Assembly: GCA_963971405.1 (NCBI GenBank) | Contig: OZ020484.1 | Span: 41,128,770 to 41,192,769 of the forward strand | Length of the DNA: 64,000 bases | Direction of reading: 5' to 3' | Source: Psococerastis gibbosa | Lineage: Eukaryota > Arthropoda > Insecta > Psocodea > Psocidae | Shown here: positions 11,268-21,042 of the stretch, one piece after another | Layout: every line of letters begins with the position of its first letter | How positions within the stretch are numbered: the first letter of the stretch is position 1 | Position numbers and translations under genes: made by a program | The notes under the pieces: model-generated | Told to the model about the DNA's origin: nothing | The model's input: the letters and a program-made list of their open reading frames with translations, nothing else | Database searches by the model: none

Positions 11268-11484
11268 CAGTGGCAGACTGGGCCGGCGGGCAGATGGGTC
11301 CGGTGGGCCGGACCGAAAATAGTTGTTTGGGAAAAATTTTGTAAGATATTTCAAACTAAAATAAAATTTGTGTTAATAACAAGCATTACAACAGCATATT
11401 GAATTTCAAAGTAAGCGCGCGTCCACCTTTTTGACCTGAGGAAGGGGCCGCGGTATCCGAAAATGCCAGTCCAGTCCGCCACTG
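11268..11484. mobile_element. hAT-type MITE with perfect 8-bp target duplication
   Basis: The 217-bp element begins CAGTGGCAGACTGG and ends CCAGTCCGCCACTG, an inverted repeat with one mismatch. It is flanked by identical CTTGGGGT at 11260-11267 and 11485-11492. An 8-bp duplication with CAGTGGCG-type ends is typical of hAT transposons. The internal sequence is non-coding, so mobility would depend on a transposase elsewhere. Its ends differ from those of the complete hAT at 17630. Confidence 0.85.
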
Positions 11485-11752
11485 CTTGGGGTAGATGATT
11501 TAAATTTCTATAACTTGTATTTTTGATTGTTGGAAATAAATAATTCAATTAAATTGAATTGTACCTACTTAGGTCCAACCGGAGGATAAGCCCCGTATAG
11601 GTGTGAAAACAATGTAGGTGTATCAAACGCCCCTGATGGAAAAAGTAATTAATAATGATCGTCGAACAAGGAATGGGTTACTCCAGAGTTGTAAGAATAA
11701 AATAAAAAATCGGCTAAATCAGGTGGCTTAAAGGTTAACAAAAACAATGTAG

Positions 11753-11970
11753 AACCAGTAGAATCCGGGCAGCCCAGCCCCCTACCCAGTCAGTCGCTAC
11801 GGAGCCACCGAGGTACAACCTTCCAAGTCTACGCAGCGCCACTGAAGATGTCGACCGCAGATGTTGACGAAACGTTTGGAAGTTCACTTTCAATGCGACC
11901 ACGGCCCATCAGCCCGGATTCCACTGGTTCTGCATTTGACTCCGGCCGTGAACGCCTTTGCAGTTACCAT
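11753..11970. mobile_element. Foldback element A, copy 2
   Basis: It carries GTCGACCGCAGATGTTGACG, AAACGTTTGGAAGTTCAC, CACGGCCCATCAGCCCGG and the end ACTCCGGCCGTGAACGCC, all shared with 4292 and 12366. The left arm is shortened after AGAATCCGGGC. The flanks AACAATGTAG (11743-11752) and AATAACGTAG (11971-11980) match at 8 of 10 bases, consistent with an old 10-bp target duplication. Confidence 0.65.
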
Positions 11971-11980
11971 AATAACGTAG

Positions 11981-12304
11981 CATGTTTTTTGGCGGGAAGC
12001 AAATGTGCTATCTTTCCTATACAGAACTCAATATTAAACAAACTAAGTAAACAGTCTAGGCGTAGCAAACATTTGAAAGTGGCTGGATATGGCACTGCCT
12101 TTTGGAGGACGCTTCACGGATGAGAGAGTACTTCGTCATAGTAACAGAGGGCAATGTGAATTCCACAATTACAATTCTTGTACGTAGCCTACTTGACTAT
12201 ACAATAATATTGTACGAGTAAGTACCTACATACCTAACAGAAGTGTTGGTTTTTACAACCAAGGTTTATCTACAGTATTACACAGTATACGAATATGCTA
12301 CATT
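11981..12304. other. No feature recognised
   Basis: Non-coding spacer. I see no repeat or convincing open frame. Confidence 0.35.
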
Positions 12305-12765
12305 ATAAATAAATAAATAAAATATATTTACTTTTTTTGTTCTATTACTAAGCCAACGTAGCGGACAATGTAACTGCAAAGGCTTTCACGGCCGGAGTCC
12401 AATGAAGAGCCAGTAGAATCCGGGCTGATGGGCCGTGGTCGAATTGACTCGCTACGGAGCCACCGAGGTACAACCTTCGAAGTCTACGCAGCGCCACTGA
12501 AGATGTCGACCGCAGATGTTGACGAAACGTTTGGAAGTTCACTTTCAATTCGACCACGGCCCATCAGCCCGGATTCTACTGGTTCTTCAACCTAGCGGAG
12601 TTAGGGCTATAAAGCCTTCTCTTACACTCAACTAGGAAGACCCGGGACCGCCTGCTTTACATGCCCTCCGAAGCATGGCCAGAAAATTTAGCAAGTGTGA
12701 GACTCGAACCAACAACCTTTCGGGTGAAAGTTGGAGTCTCTACCACAACTCTACATGTCCTACAT
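12305..12765 (-). mobile_element. tRNA-derived SINE, family 1, interrupted by foldback element A
   Basis: The SINE runs on the minus strand. Its tail (AAATAAATAAATAAAATA, then AAGCCAACGTAGCGG) is at 12305-12365. The middle and head are at 12590-12765, with GCATGGCCAGAAAATTT, the reverse B box GACTCGAACC and CTCTACATGTCC. The two parts join cleanly once the foldback at 12366-12589 is ignored. Confidence 0.8.
12366..12589. mobile_element. Foldback element A, copy 3, inside a SINE
   Basis: A 224-bp element. It has an inverted-repeat pair, CAGTAGAATCCGGGCTGATG near the left and CATCAGCCCGGATTCTACTG near the right, plus the conserved block CACTGAAGATGTCGACCGC followed by GACGAAACG. The flanks are ACGTAGCGGA at 12356-12365 and ACCTAGCGGA at 12590-12599, 9 of 10 identical. 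This is the clearest evidence that the family inserts with a duplication of about 10 bp. Confidence 0.75.
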
Positions 12766-12774
12766 TGTGAGTAC

Positions 12775-13070
12775 CCCCAGTAGTAGTAGTGTTCGTCGGG
12801 TTAATAACGACTAAGGCCTCATATTTGGGCCCATAGAGCGACTCCGACTTGACTGTCCTATGCCAGCCCATAGGACAGTGGACCTCCTGATTATAGTGGA
12901 TTCCGAACCACTTGGGAAACACAGTGAAGTGACACGATTAGTTCGGAGGTGACCAGGACAAGTCCTACCATGTTTCCCTACCGGCACTGTGCACACGACC
13001 AAGTTATCTGCAGCTTTGAACCTGCTCTGGTCCGCTGGATTCAACTTGGTATGGCGGCCGGCCAAGTACC
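12775..13070 (-). repeat. Dispersed repeat family C
   Basis: On the minus strand it runs TTGAATCCAGCGGACCAG, then AGATAACTTGGTCGTGTGCA, GGTTCGGAATCCACTATAAT and CCACTGTCCTATGGG. It is nearly identical to 23345-23595 on the plus strand, with only a handful of differences over about 200 bp, and more distantly related to 22880-23110. Both close copies translate to the same peptide, including NLVVCTVPVGKHG. That follows from their close similarity and is not proof of coding. Confidence 0.7.
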
Positions 13071-13167
13071 CCTAACTTACACATGTAGGTATACTATCGT
13101 TTTGGTGTACGGGTAGGTGTAGGCGCTAATCTCGCCGTATCTACATTTTTTTCTTCAATAAAGACTT

Positions 13168-13423
13168 TATTATTATTAATACAATTATTATAATTATCCT
13201 ATCTTTCATAGGGATCTCATTCATTGGCCGGAGACTAGAGTGGGTACTCTATAACGGTTTATTATAATTAATTATTAATCAAAATTATATCTTTCAGTGC
13301 CACTGCTCTAAGATCGCTCGATAAGCGGAAGCTTTAGCATGATAGTTATATGTATTAAATATATTGCACCTTGTCCAGGGTTACTGCATAAGGAAAAAAG
13401 TGAAAAAGTGATTATTATTATTA
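13168..13423 (+). mobile_element. LINE 3' UTR fragment between TTA repeats
   Basis: From 13198 it matches the 3' UTR of the LINE fragment at 43310-43608: GATCTCATTCATTG, ACTAGAGTGGGTACT, ATCGCTCGATAAGCGGAAGC, then TTGCACCTTGTCC and AGGAAAAAAGTGAAA. It ends in (ATT)n at 13411-13423. A degenerate TTATTATTATTAATAC tract lies immediately upstream. The hairpin AAGC-GGAA-GCTT at 13323-13334 is conserved with the other copies. Confidence 0.75.
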
Positions 13424-13670
13424 TATGCAATGTTAAGGAGAACGCAGTGGGAGGGAGTATAACAAAATATACTGTATATACAATCTGAGATTGACTGCTT
13501 CTACATTGAAATTACGCAGTATGCTTGTTCAATTCTGGCATAGTAAATAAAGAACTAGTAAATATAATTGACCACAAGATTAGAGATAATTAATTAACGG
13601 AGCAGGTCAAAAAATACATGGTACTTATAAGTTAAGCAAGTTATATTGCGAATATGTATTGCACTGCAAC

Positions 13671-13742
13671 TTATATTATATATATATTATTATATATTAT
13701 ATTATATATTATTATTATATTATATATATTATATATATTATA
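13671..13742. repeat. TATA/ATT low-complexity tract
   Basis: About 70 bases made only of A and T, in alternating TATA and TTA runs. Confidence 0.8.
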
Positions 13743-14614
13743 CGTACTCGAGTTACATTATGAGTTAAGAAGCTAAGCCACCCCTATTGAGCAAGGGCGT
13801 CGCCAGTTCTTCGGCTGGGGGGGGGGGGGGAGCAAGGGTTGTTTTTACAATACTGGTTGGTCTTAGGCATTCCTACCTAAATAAGGTGTGCTCTAAAGGT
13901 GCCGAATAAAGCGATAGTGGGAATGAATGAATGAGTGCCTGATTTCTTTCATTACAGTTTTCTCTCTTCTTTTTTTTGCAGTATAAAATGTTATTTAAAT
14001 TTATTTGTGTAGTTGGCCTAATTTGTAAACCAAAATATGTTTGCTGTTAGAGTAGCTCTTCGGGGCTAAAGTTCACCTAATAATATAAACACATTTTTCA
14101 TTCACCCATTTTTCATTCAATAAAGAGCACCCCGCATTTAAGAGACTAGCAGACAACGCCAATGTTATCGAGTATCGAGCTGCGACAATAATTGAAACGT
14201 AGGTACATGCCGTACAAGAAATATGAACAATGAGACGATCTGGCTTGTTCCACTTCATAGGCCTTTAAATTTAAATTTCTAACAAATAATGCTTCTGTTG
14301 GTAGAAGCATAGAAGCCTATAAACTGCCGATATCGATTGAAAGAGCTTCTTTAGTGCTGTGAGTATTCTTTGAAGAGTTTGAAGAAAAGTACAACTACAA
14401 AGCTGAAAGAGGCAGAACGCTTTATATTGTACCTTCAAAGCTATATGGCAGCATTATGATTTGTAAAGCTTTTATTAAATTTTACTTATTGTGCCCTTTC
14501 CTATTAAAACGCTTTCATCCATTCATTCTTGTTTAGTTGTTTAGTCTGCACAGATAGTCAGATACGCTTCTATAATGCAAAATAGGTACAACAAAGTCCT
14601 AAGCTAAGAAAGAA
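13743..14614. other. No gene recognised
   Basis: Non-coding. A long poly-G run lies at 13817-13830, next to GGCGTCGCCAG. No partner end of a transposon was identified. Confidence 0.35.
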
Positions 14615-14725
14615 ATTTGTCTTTATTTTCCATATGAGCAAATTTTGGGCCCTTTGGCCTGCTCTTACAACTAACCCATAATAAATAATACATTTTACTA
14701 TATAACAAATTTGAATTTAAGGGGA
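14615..14725 (-). repeat. Dispersed repeat family G
   Basis: GAAAGAAATTTGTCTTTATTTTCC, then TGGGCCCTTTGGCCTGCTCT and ACAACTAACCCATA, matches 51455-51600 and its duplicate at 61010-61155. The stretch TTTATTTTCC reads as an A-rich tail on the minus strand, so it may be a retroelement 3' end. Strand is inferred from that alone. Confidence 0.5.
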
Positions 14726-15184
14726 ATCATTTTTTTTCGCAAAACAACATTACGCAGAAGCCTTATAATTTTGTACATATATATTTTTCAAGAATGAGGG
14801 AATCGGACACCCCATATAAATAAAAATGTACCACTTTCCATTTTTTTCACTAATAAGACACCAGTAAATATTTATTCTATGTGAGACACTTAATGCAAAC
14901 GTGTTGTTTCGCTTTGTTTTTTCTACTTTGGAACGTGCTTGACGCAGGTCAAGTGCACATATTAAAAATATTATTTATCCGCGTTGATGTCCTTTTTACA
15001 ATACATCTAATATAAAATACAGAAGCTTGGTGTTTTTGTATACAACATTCGAAAAAAACAGCCCTAAGTGTTTTCGTTATATCATCATAGGGAAATGCAT
15101 TGGGAGCAAGGCACAACAGTTTGGTGCAATTTATTTATTTACAGTGTTGCCAGGACAAAAAATTCCAAGTCCATACATTTCCCA

Positions 15185-16030
15185 TTCATTGGCGTAAATT
15201 CCCAAATTTTCTGGGGGGGGGGGGCTTTAGGACCCCAAGACTTTGTCCCCCGGAGAAAAAATTATAAGTGGGCCCAAATTAGTGAGGTTTTAAGCATATT
15301 ATACCCTTGAAAAGGGGGGGCCGGGGGTATCCCCCTAAGAAAAAATTGATGAATAGGCACAAATTAGGGAGGTTTTACGCATTTTGCAAGCAGTACAGTT
15401 GAGATTTTACAGACGAATAAACCTACCACTGAGGGGGGCCCAGGGGTCTCCCCCGAAGAAAAAATTTGAAAAACACATAGGTCTGAAATATTGGGGTTTT
15501 AAGCATTTCGAGTAATATATTTTTGTGAAAGTACTTGGTCAATATTTTGATTTTTTTCATGTCTTTCATGTGAAAATAGCATACCAAGAATTAATTTCCC
15601 TTTCGTTATTCTGGATACTATGCCTTTCGCCTCCATAACGTCTTTGGCACCAGAAATCCTGGGGGGCTGCGGGTGCTTCGGGGGGGGGGGGCTTAGCCCA
15701 GGACCCGCCTATTTAGGCCAAAGTTTGCAAGCAGTACAATTGAGATGTTATAACGACGAATAAACCTACCATTCAGGGGGGTCCGGGGGTCTCCACCGGA
15801 GAAAAATTTGGAAAACAAATAGCTCTGAAGTATTGGGGTTTTAAGTATTTTGAGTAATATATTTTTTGTGAAAGTACAAGGTCAATATGTTGATTTTTTT
15901 CATGTAGAATAAGCATGTTAAGAATTAATTTCCCTTTCGTTATTGTGGATACTATGCCTTTAGCCTCCATAACGTCCTACGGGTGGACCTGAAGGGGGCG
16001 GGGGCTAGGACCCCCCTTTTTACGCCAATG
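15185..16030. repeat. G-rich degenerate tandem repeat array
   Basis: Repeating blocks contain GGGGTCTCCCCCGAAGAAAA (or variants), then TTTGAAAA, a short stretch, GGGGTTTTAAGCATTT and AGCAGTACAGTTGAGATTTT. At least four units can be followed. A related array with the same phrases lies at 28190-28850. I see no coding function. Confidence 0.7.
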
Positions 16031-16903
16031 TTCTCATTTTGCGTGGACTATACAATAGTACCAATATCAAAAACAAGTCAGCGTTTAAACAAAAAGAACA
16101 ACAACAGATTTAAAAATTGTCAGAAAAATAAACACAAATGAAGAAAGTCGTGATAAACCGCTCCAAAATACCACAGACCATAAACATACAATTGTGCCCG
16201 CTGAACAATTAGGGGGAAAAGGAACATTTCTATGCAGAGGGGTAGAAAAACTTCGTTTCGTATATAGGGCAGGCAATATCTTACATATACCTAGGTCATT
16301 CTGACATTTTAGTTGTAGCTCATAAATCAAAATTACCAATATTACAAGAATTACATGAGGAACGAGAAATTCATTAAATTCCAATTGTCTGATTGAAAAT
16401 ATTAAAGAAATCGGTAAGATTTATTTAAGATCACAATGAACGTACTCCCCTCTTCAACAACAAAAAACCGTATTAATTCGAACAAAGCAAATTAAAGCAT
16501 ATGAAAAGCTCGGTTTAATTTTGTTAATTAATCATACGCTAATATCATATTCAATGACGACGAACATAATATCAAGGTGGACAGTAAACAGAGCTCACTG
16601 GAATGAAAATTTAATGAAATCATTTTTAATGAAACCCTGTTGTTTTCATTTGAATTGTTTTACAATTGAGTGTAGCAAATATTGCCGGGGTTGATTACGC
16701 TACACTGGATATTATGACCTGCCTTGTTGACAACGAGCTAGCTCGGCATTGCTAGCTCAGCCCTGTGGTAAACACACCGATTTCCAGCCTGCTGATTTTT
16801 GATGCAATGGACATTACCGTGACGCAAATGGAATTCTAATTTTTAAGCCGAATTTTCCTTGTTTATGGTACGTTTTGTAGTGAACACATAAAAATATAAT
16901 GTC
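16031..16903. other. No feature recognised
   Basis: AT-rich non-coding sequence with no shared repeat. Confidence 0.35.
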
Positions 16904-17976
16904 CTGCGGCCCGATCATGGCGAGTTGGTATTATTATAATACAGGGATTAATAGAGGTACCCTCTCGTCATTTCCAAGTACAGGTGTTCCAGTGTGAGAG
17001 GGAGCGGCAGAAGGGCTCTGGGGCCAGTGTAAGTAAATTATTTATAATTCTTATATTAATATGCATACATCAAAATTAAAAGTTGTTCATTTTAATGTTT
17101 ATTTCTAGGGCGCATTATTATATTTGTTTAATAGGGGTCTTCACAGTGTTCGTGTTATCGAGTTATACCTAGTTAAGTGTGTTATATCAAGCTAAGTTAA
17201 CACATCGATAACCCGATAACCAGCTAACCAGCGTACTATCCTAAACCCACTTCCAAGTTGGTTAACGTGTTATTTACCTTGCTATAGCTCAGGTTTGACC
17301 GCCGCCATATTTGTTTTTTTCGATTGATTTGAAACACGAGTTTAAAATTTTGTAGTATTTAAATTTATTTGTGTAATCAATTATCACAAGCAATTACCGT
17401 AAATACTTAAAATTATAATAACCAAAATGAACAAAAAATATAAACAAATGTGGCACTAGAATAGAGTTCTGCCACTTTCTTTAAAGCCGTGCCACGAACG
17501 TCTGACTACTACCACGTTGTTTACTCTGTCGATATAGCATGATAACTCACTCCCGAGGTCCACTCACGATTGTGTGTTAAGTTGAATAGCACATCTAACT
17601 CGATAACTCGATAACACGAACACTGTGAACAGGCCCGGCCCGTCCTATGGGCAAGTGGAGCGGCCGCACCAGGCGCCGAGTCCAAGGGGGCGCCGCGAGA
17701 CGCCCCCTTGGACTCGGCTTTGTGTTTTCAAGCGGGATAATTTAAAAAAAATAAAAATAAAATAATTTTTATAGAAGACTTGTTTTAAATCTGGCGCCAA
17801 CCGGTTTAACGTGGTGGAACGTTAACTCCTTCCACGACAACTCCGAGTGGTTATGTTGGCCACCCTAACTAAAATGGCAGATCATAGCATTGTTATTGGT
17901 TACTAATTTCAGCTTCACTCGTATCTCTTGTGAGATTTTTATAAATAATTGCAATTGGCAACAAAAAAATTTTAAG

Positions 17977-18210
17977 GTAAGCAGACGCAGATGCTTTATA
18001 GCGGTATTTGTATTAAGTTGTTGTTATAATAAATAAGAGAGTTACAAAGCAGATTAAGAAGTGGCTCGGCTTGCAATTCTGCGAATGGTTTGTGTTTGTT
18101 ATTAATATCAAATAAGAGAATTTATGTCTACTGTATGTCCAACTTATTGTATATTTATTTATTTTGGACTTTATTTAGACTTAAGGTAATTTATGTGTCT
18201 TTTATTTTAG
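17977..18210 (+). other. Possible 5' UTR intron of the hAT transposase
   Basis: TTTTAAG|GTAAGC at 17970-17982 is a strong splice donor. TTTTATTTTAG ending at 18210 is a strong acceptor, 16 bases before the start codon at 18227. Removing 234 bases would give a short spliced leader. This is inferred from splice-site sequence only. Confidence 0.4.
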
Positions 18211-18226
18211 CAACTTTGCAAAGGCA

Positions 18227-20665
18227 ATGTGGAAAAAATTGTCAGGCGCCGGAAATGAGAGGAAAAGAAGAGCTAGGGAAGCTGAGAATGAAAAGCAAGC
18301 GGCGCAAATGGCCAAATTTCTAAAACGGCCAGGTCCACATCCAGACCCAACCCAGCCCCCTAGTACAAGCAAGGAAAGTACGGTTGAGAGTGAGGCCCAG
18401 GCGGTTGCGCTGGACGAGGCCATTTTTGAGAACTTGCCTTGCAGTGAAGAAGAAAGAAGTTTTTCTATGGACATAGCCAAGTGGCCCTCTTACTTGTCTT
18501 CACAAGTTATTGACATGATCGTTGAAGAGGGGCCGCAAAACGGGAAACTCGATGATGATAAATACCCAAAAAATGAGAAAGGCCGGCATTTTTCCAACAG
18601 CCATTTCAAAAAAAGCATGCCCAACGGAGAAGTATATGAGCGGCAGTGGCTTGTTTATTCCAATTCAACAAAGAAAGTATACTGCTTTTGTTGTCACATC
18701 TTCAAGCGCACAAGTCGTTGCCATCTTTCCAATGTTGGCTCTGACAACTGGCATCATTTGTCTCGTTTACTAACGAGCCATGAGTTTTCTGACGACCACC
18801 AGCAAGCCTTATTAACGTGGCTTGAAACGGCTAAAAGGTTAAAAAAATGTTGTGGCATAGATAAAGGGCTTCAGAAGCAATTGGAGGATGAAAAAGCAAG
18901 GTGGTCTTCTGTTATGGAACGAATGATCGCCATCACGCTGTTTTTGGCTGAACACAATTTGCCTTTTCGTGGTAGCAAGGACACTTTATACACTCCAAGA
19001 AATGGGAATTTCTTAGGCCTTGTACAATTACTTGGCCAATTCGACCCCGTCATGATGGAGCACTTGCGAAGAGTGATGCAGAAGGAATCCAAGCATTTTT
19101 ATTTTAGCAAAAATATTCAAAACGAAGTAATTAAATTATTAGCTGACGAAGTAAGAGGCCAAATATTATCTAAAATAAGAAGTGCCAAGTATTTTTCTAT
19201 AATTTTAGACTGTACTCCTGACATCAGCCACACTGAGCAAATGAGTGTCACCTTCAGATTTTTCGACGTCGATGAAGCGCGTGTGCGTGAGTGTTTTTTG
19301 ACATATAAGCCAGTGGCTGACTCAACTGGAGCCGGCCTGACGGGCTTATTTTTGGACGAAATAATTGATAAATATGGTATTGACATGAATGACTGCAGGG
19401 GCCAAGGATATGATAATGGTGCTAATATGGTTGGACACATTAAAGGAGTTCAGAGTCGCATTGCTAAAACCTATCCACGAGCCTTTTTTAACCCTTGCGG
19501 CTGTCATAGTCTCAACCTTGTGGTTGCCGATGCAGCAAAAACTTCTATCAAATCAGTGTCTCTTTTTGGTGTGCTGCAACGGCTGTTTGTGTATTTCTCA
19601 AATTCAACAAAGCGGTGGAAGGTGGTCTCAGAGCATCTGCAAAATTTAAGCCTGAAAAAGGTTTGTGACACACGCTGGGAAAGCAGGATCAACAGCTTGA
19701 AAGCAGTGCGGTATCAGTATGCTGAAGTTAAAAGGGCTCTGGAGGATGAATATGAACAATCAACGGACCCTGTTGCAAGCTCAGAGGCTGAATCGCTTCT
19801 TGTAAATTTGGAAAAGTTCGAGTTCTTAATGGCGTTAGTCATATGGTACGATGTTTTATTCCAGGTTAATCTAGTAAGCAAAACAATGCAATCTGAAACC
19901 ATGGATTTGTCCGAAGCTACAAAAATTATGAATAAATGCTTGAAATTTTTAAAAGAATACAGAAGTACAGGTTTCACTTCTGCACTCATCACTGCCAAAG
20001 AAATCGCTGAAGAAGCACAAATCACTCAGGAGTTTGAAACTGTCCGTCTGCGAAGGAAAAAGAAGATGTTTTCTTATGAAAATCAAGACGAATCTCCTAC
20101 TGACCCAGAAACAGCGTTTCGCACCTCTGTCTTCTATCCAATGATTGACACAGCCATTAATTCATTGCAGTTGCGCTTTTCCCAATTAAGTGACATTAAT
20201 AGTACATGGCAATTTATGTACGATTTGAAAAAGATCGACCATAATGGTTTGAATGCGGCCTGCTCAGATTTAGAATCTGTCTTAACCCATGGCGCTCTCA
20301 GTGATATTTCGGGTACCGAGCTAGCCCAAGAAATAAGGAGCCTTAGTGCGTTCTTAGGCGGCGACGATGGGCATCCAAAGGGGGTTCTTGAGTTTTTGGC
20401 AAAGCATTGTTGGAAAGATATGTTTCCAAACGTTTGGACAGCTCTCCGCATTTTCATTACTATACCGGTCACTGTTGCTAAGGGAGAAAGGAGCTTCAGC
20501 AAGCTAAAATTGATAAAGACCTACCTAAGGTCTGTTTTAGCTGATGAGAAATTGTCGGACTTAGCCATATTATCCATAGAAAATGAGATCGCCAACAATC
20601 TCTCCTATGATCATTTGATTAAAAAATTTGCTAGCATCAAAGCTAGGAAGGAGAAATTTCAATAA
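18227..20665 (+). CDS. hAT-family transposase (TTF zinc finger, ZMYM1-like)
   Basis: An intact 812-residue DNA transposase. In the family, the enzyme binds the terminal inverted repeats in the nucleus and cuts and pastes the element. Visible parts: a basic N-terminus that may hold a nuclear signal (RKRRAREAENEK); a TTF-type zinc finger at roughly residues 120-215, with RQWLVYS from 139 and YCFCC at 152-156; and an RNase H-like core with the hAT motifs LDCTPD (Asp328) and GYDNGANM (Asp396). The CGCHSLNL block follows. The C-terminal dimerisation region spans about 715-790, with KGERSFSKLK around Glu754. The length is normal for ZMYM1/zinc-finger-MYM-like hAT proteins. The start is the first ATG after the acceptor. 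Assignment of the catalytic residues is by motif. Similar host-domesticated genes exist, but the complete ends and duplication show that this one is a transposon gene. Confidence 0.93.
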   Translation: MWKKLSGAGNERKRRAREAENEKQAAQMAKFLKRPGPHPDPTQPPSTSKESTVESEAQAVALDEAIFENLPCSEEERSFSMDIAKWPSYLSSQVIDMIVEEGPQNGKLDDDKYPKNEKGRHFSNSHFKKSMPNGEVYERQWLVYSNSTKKVYCFCCHIFKRTSRCHLSNVGSDNWHHLSRLLTSHEFSDDHQQALLTWLETAKRLKKCCGIDKGLQKQLEDEKARWSSVMERMIAITLFLAEHNLPFRGSKDTLYTPRNGNFLGLVQLLGQFDPVMMEHLRRVMQKESKHFYFSKNIQNEVIKLLADEVRGQILSKIRSAKYFSIILDCTPDISHTEQMSVTFRFFDVDEARVRECFLTYKPVADSTGAGLTGLFLDEIIDKYGIDMNDCRGQGYDNGANMVGHIKGVQSRIAKTYPRAFFNPCGCHSLNLVVADAAKTSIKSVSLFGVLQRLFVYFSNSTKRWKVVSEHLQNLSLKKVCDTRWESRINSLKAVRYQYAEVKRALEDEYEQSTDPVASSEAESLLVNLEKFEFLMALVIWYDVLFQVNLVSKTMQSETMDLSEATKIMNKCLKFLKEYRSTGFTSALITAKEIAEEAQITQEFETVRLRRKKKMFSYENQDESPTDPETAFRTSVFYPMIDTAINSLQLRFSQLSDINSTWQFMYDLKKIDHNGLNAACSDLESVLTHGALSDISGTELAQEIRSLSAFLGGDDGHPKGVLEFLAKHCWKDMFPNVWTALRIFITIPVTVAKGERSFSKLKLIKTYLRSVLADEKLSDLAILSIENEIANNLSYDHLIKKFASIKARKEKFQ

Positions 20666-21042
20666 TTTTACATTTAGTTATTAGTTACAGTTGCCTAATA
20701 CAATCCCTTTATAAGAAGCATGCACAATTTTTTAATGTCTCCCATACTCAAGCGTTCATGAATAATTTACGGTCTCTGGGAGGGGGGGGGGGGGGCGCTA
20801 AAATGTAAACTCGCACCACTCAAGAAAATACCTCGGGCCGGGCCTGACTGTGAAGACCCCTATTTATGTTTATATTTATATCAGTCAGTTCAGTTCTTAA
20901 GTATTGATAACATCACAATATAAAAAATTCTGAAATTTACTGTTCATTTATTTTAAACAATTGAATAAATACCATCACGTGACATGGTATTATATTAACC
21001 CCGGTATTATAATAATACCAAATCGCCATGATTGGGCCGCTG

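Larger units (their letters stand above)
17622..20854 (+). mobile_element. Complete hAT transposon, with its flanking 8-bp duplications
   Basis: The element proper is 17630-20846 (3,217 bp). Its ends are CAGGCCCGGCCCG at 17630-17642 and the exact inverted copy at 20834-20846. The 8-bp duplication ACTGTGAA lies at 17622-17629 and 20847-20854. Ends, duplication size and the transposase all fit the hAT superfamily. The open reading frame is intact and the ends match perfectly, so the copy looks recent and could be autonomous. It sits inside the right inverted repeat of the middle MITE. Confidence 0.95.
17133..20861. mobile_element. Middle transposon of the nest: MITE with long inverted repeats
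   Basis: The left end AGGGGTCTTCACAGTGTTCG continues GTGTTATCGAGTTAT. The right end is its exact inverted copy but is interrupted by the hAT element within ACTGTGAA. Without the hAT the element is about 500 bp and non-coding. The flanks are compatible with a 2-bp TA (or AT) duplication, so a Tc1/mariner-type origin is possible but unproven. Confidence 0.75.
16904..21042. mobile_element. Outermost transposon of a three-layer nest
   Basis: The left end, GCGGCCCGATCATGGCGA followed by GTTGGTATTATTATAATAC, is the inverted copy of the right end at about 20990-21042, with a few mismatches over roughly 50 bases. Removing the nested middle element leaves about 410 bp of non-coding sequence, a MITE-sized unit. 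I could not find a convincing target duplication, so the exact ends are uncertain. Confidence 0.65.

Noticed and set aside
12811-13065. Shared peptide NLVVCTVPVGKHG in two places as evidence of a protein family
   Set aside because: The DNA copies are nearly identical, so a shared frame is expected without selection.
18202-20502. Minus-strand frames of 60-122 codons inside the transposase gene
   Set aside because: They are antisense shadows of the 812-codon hAT frame.
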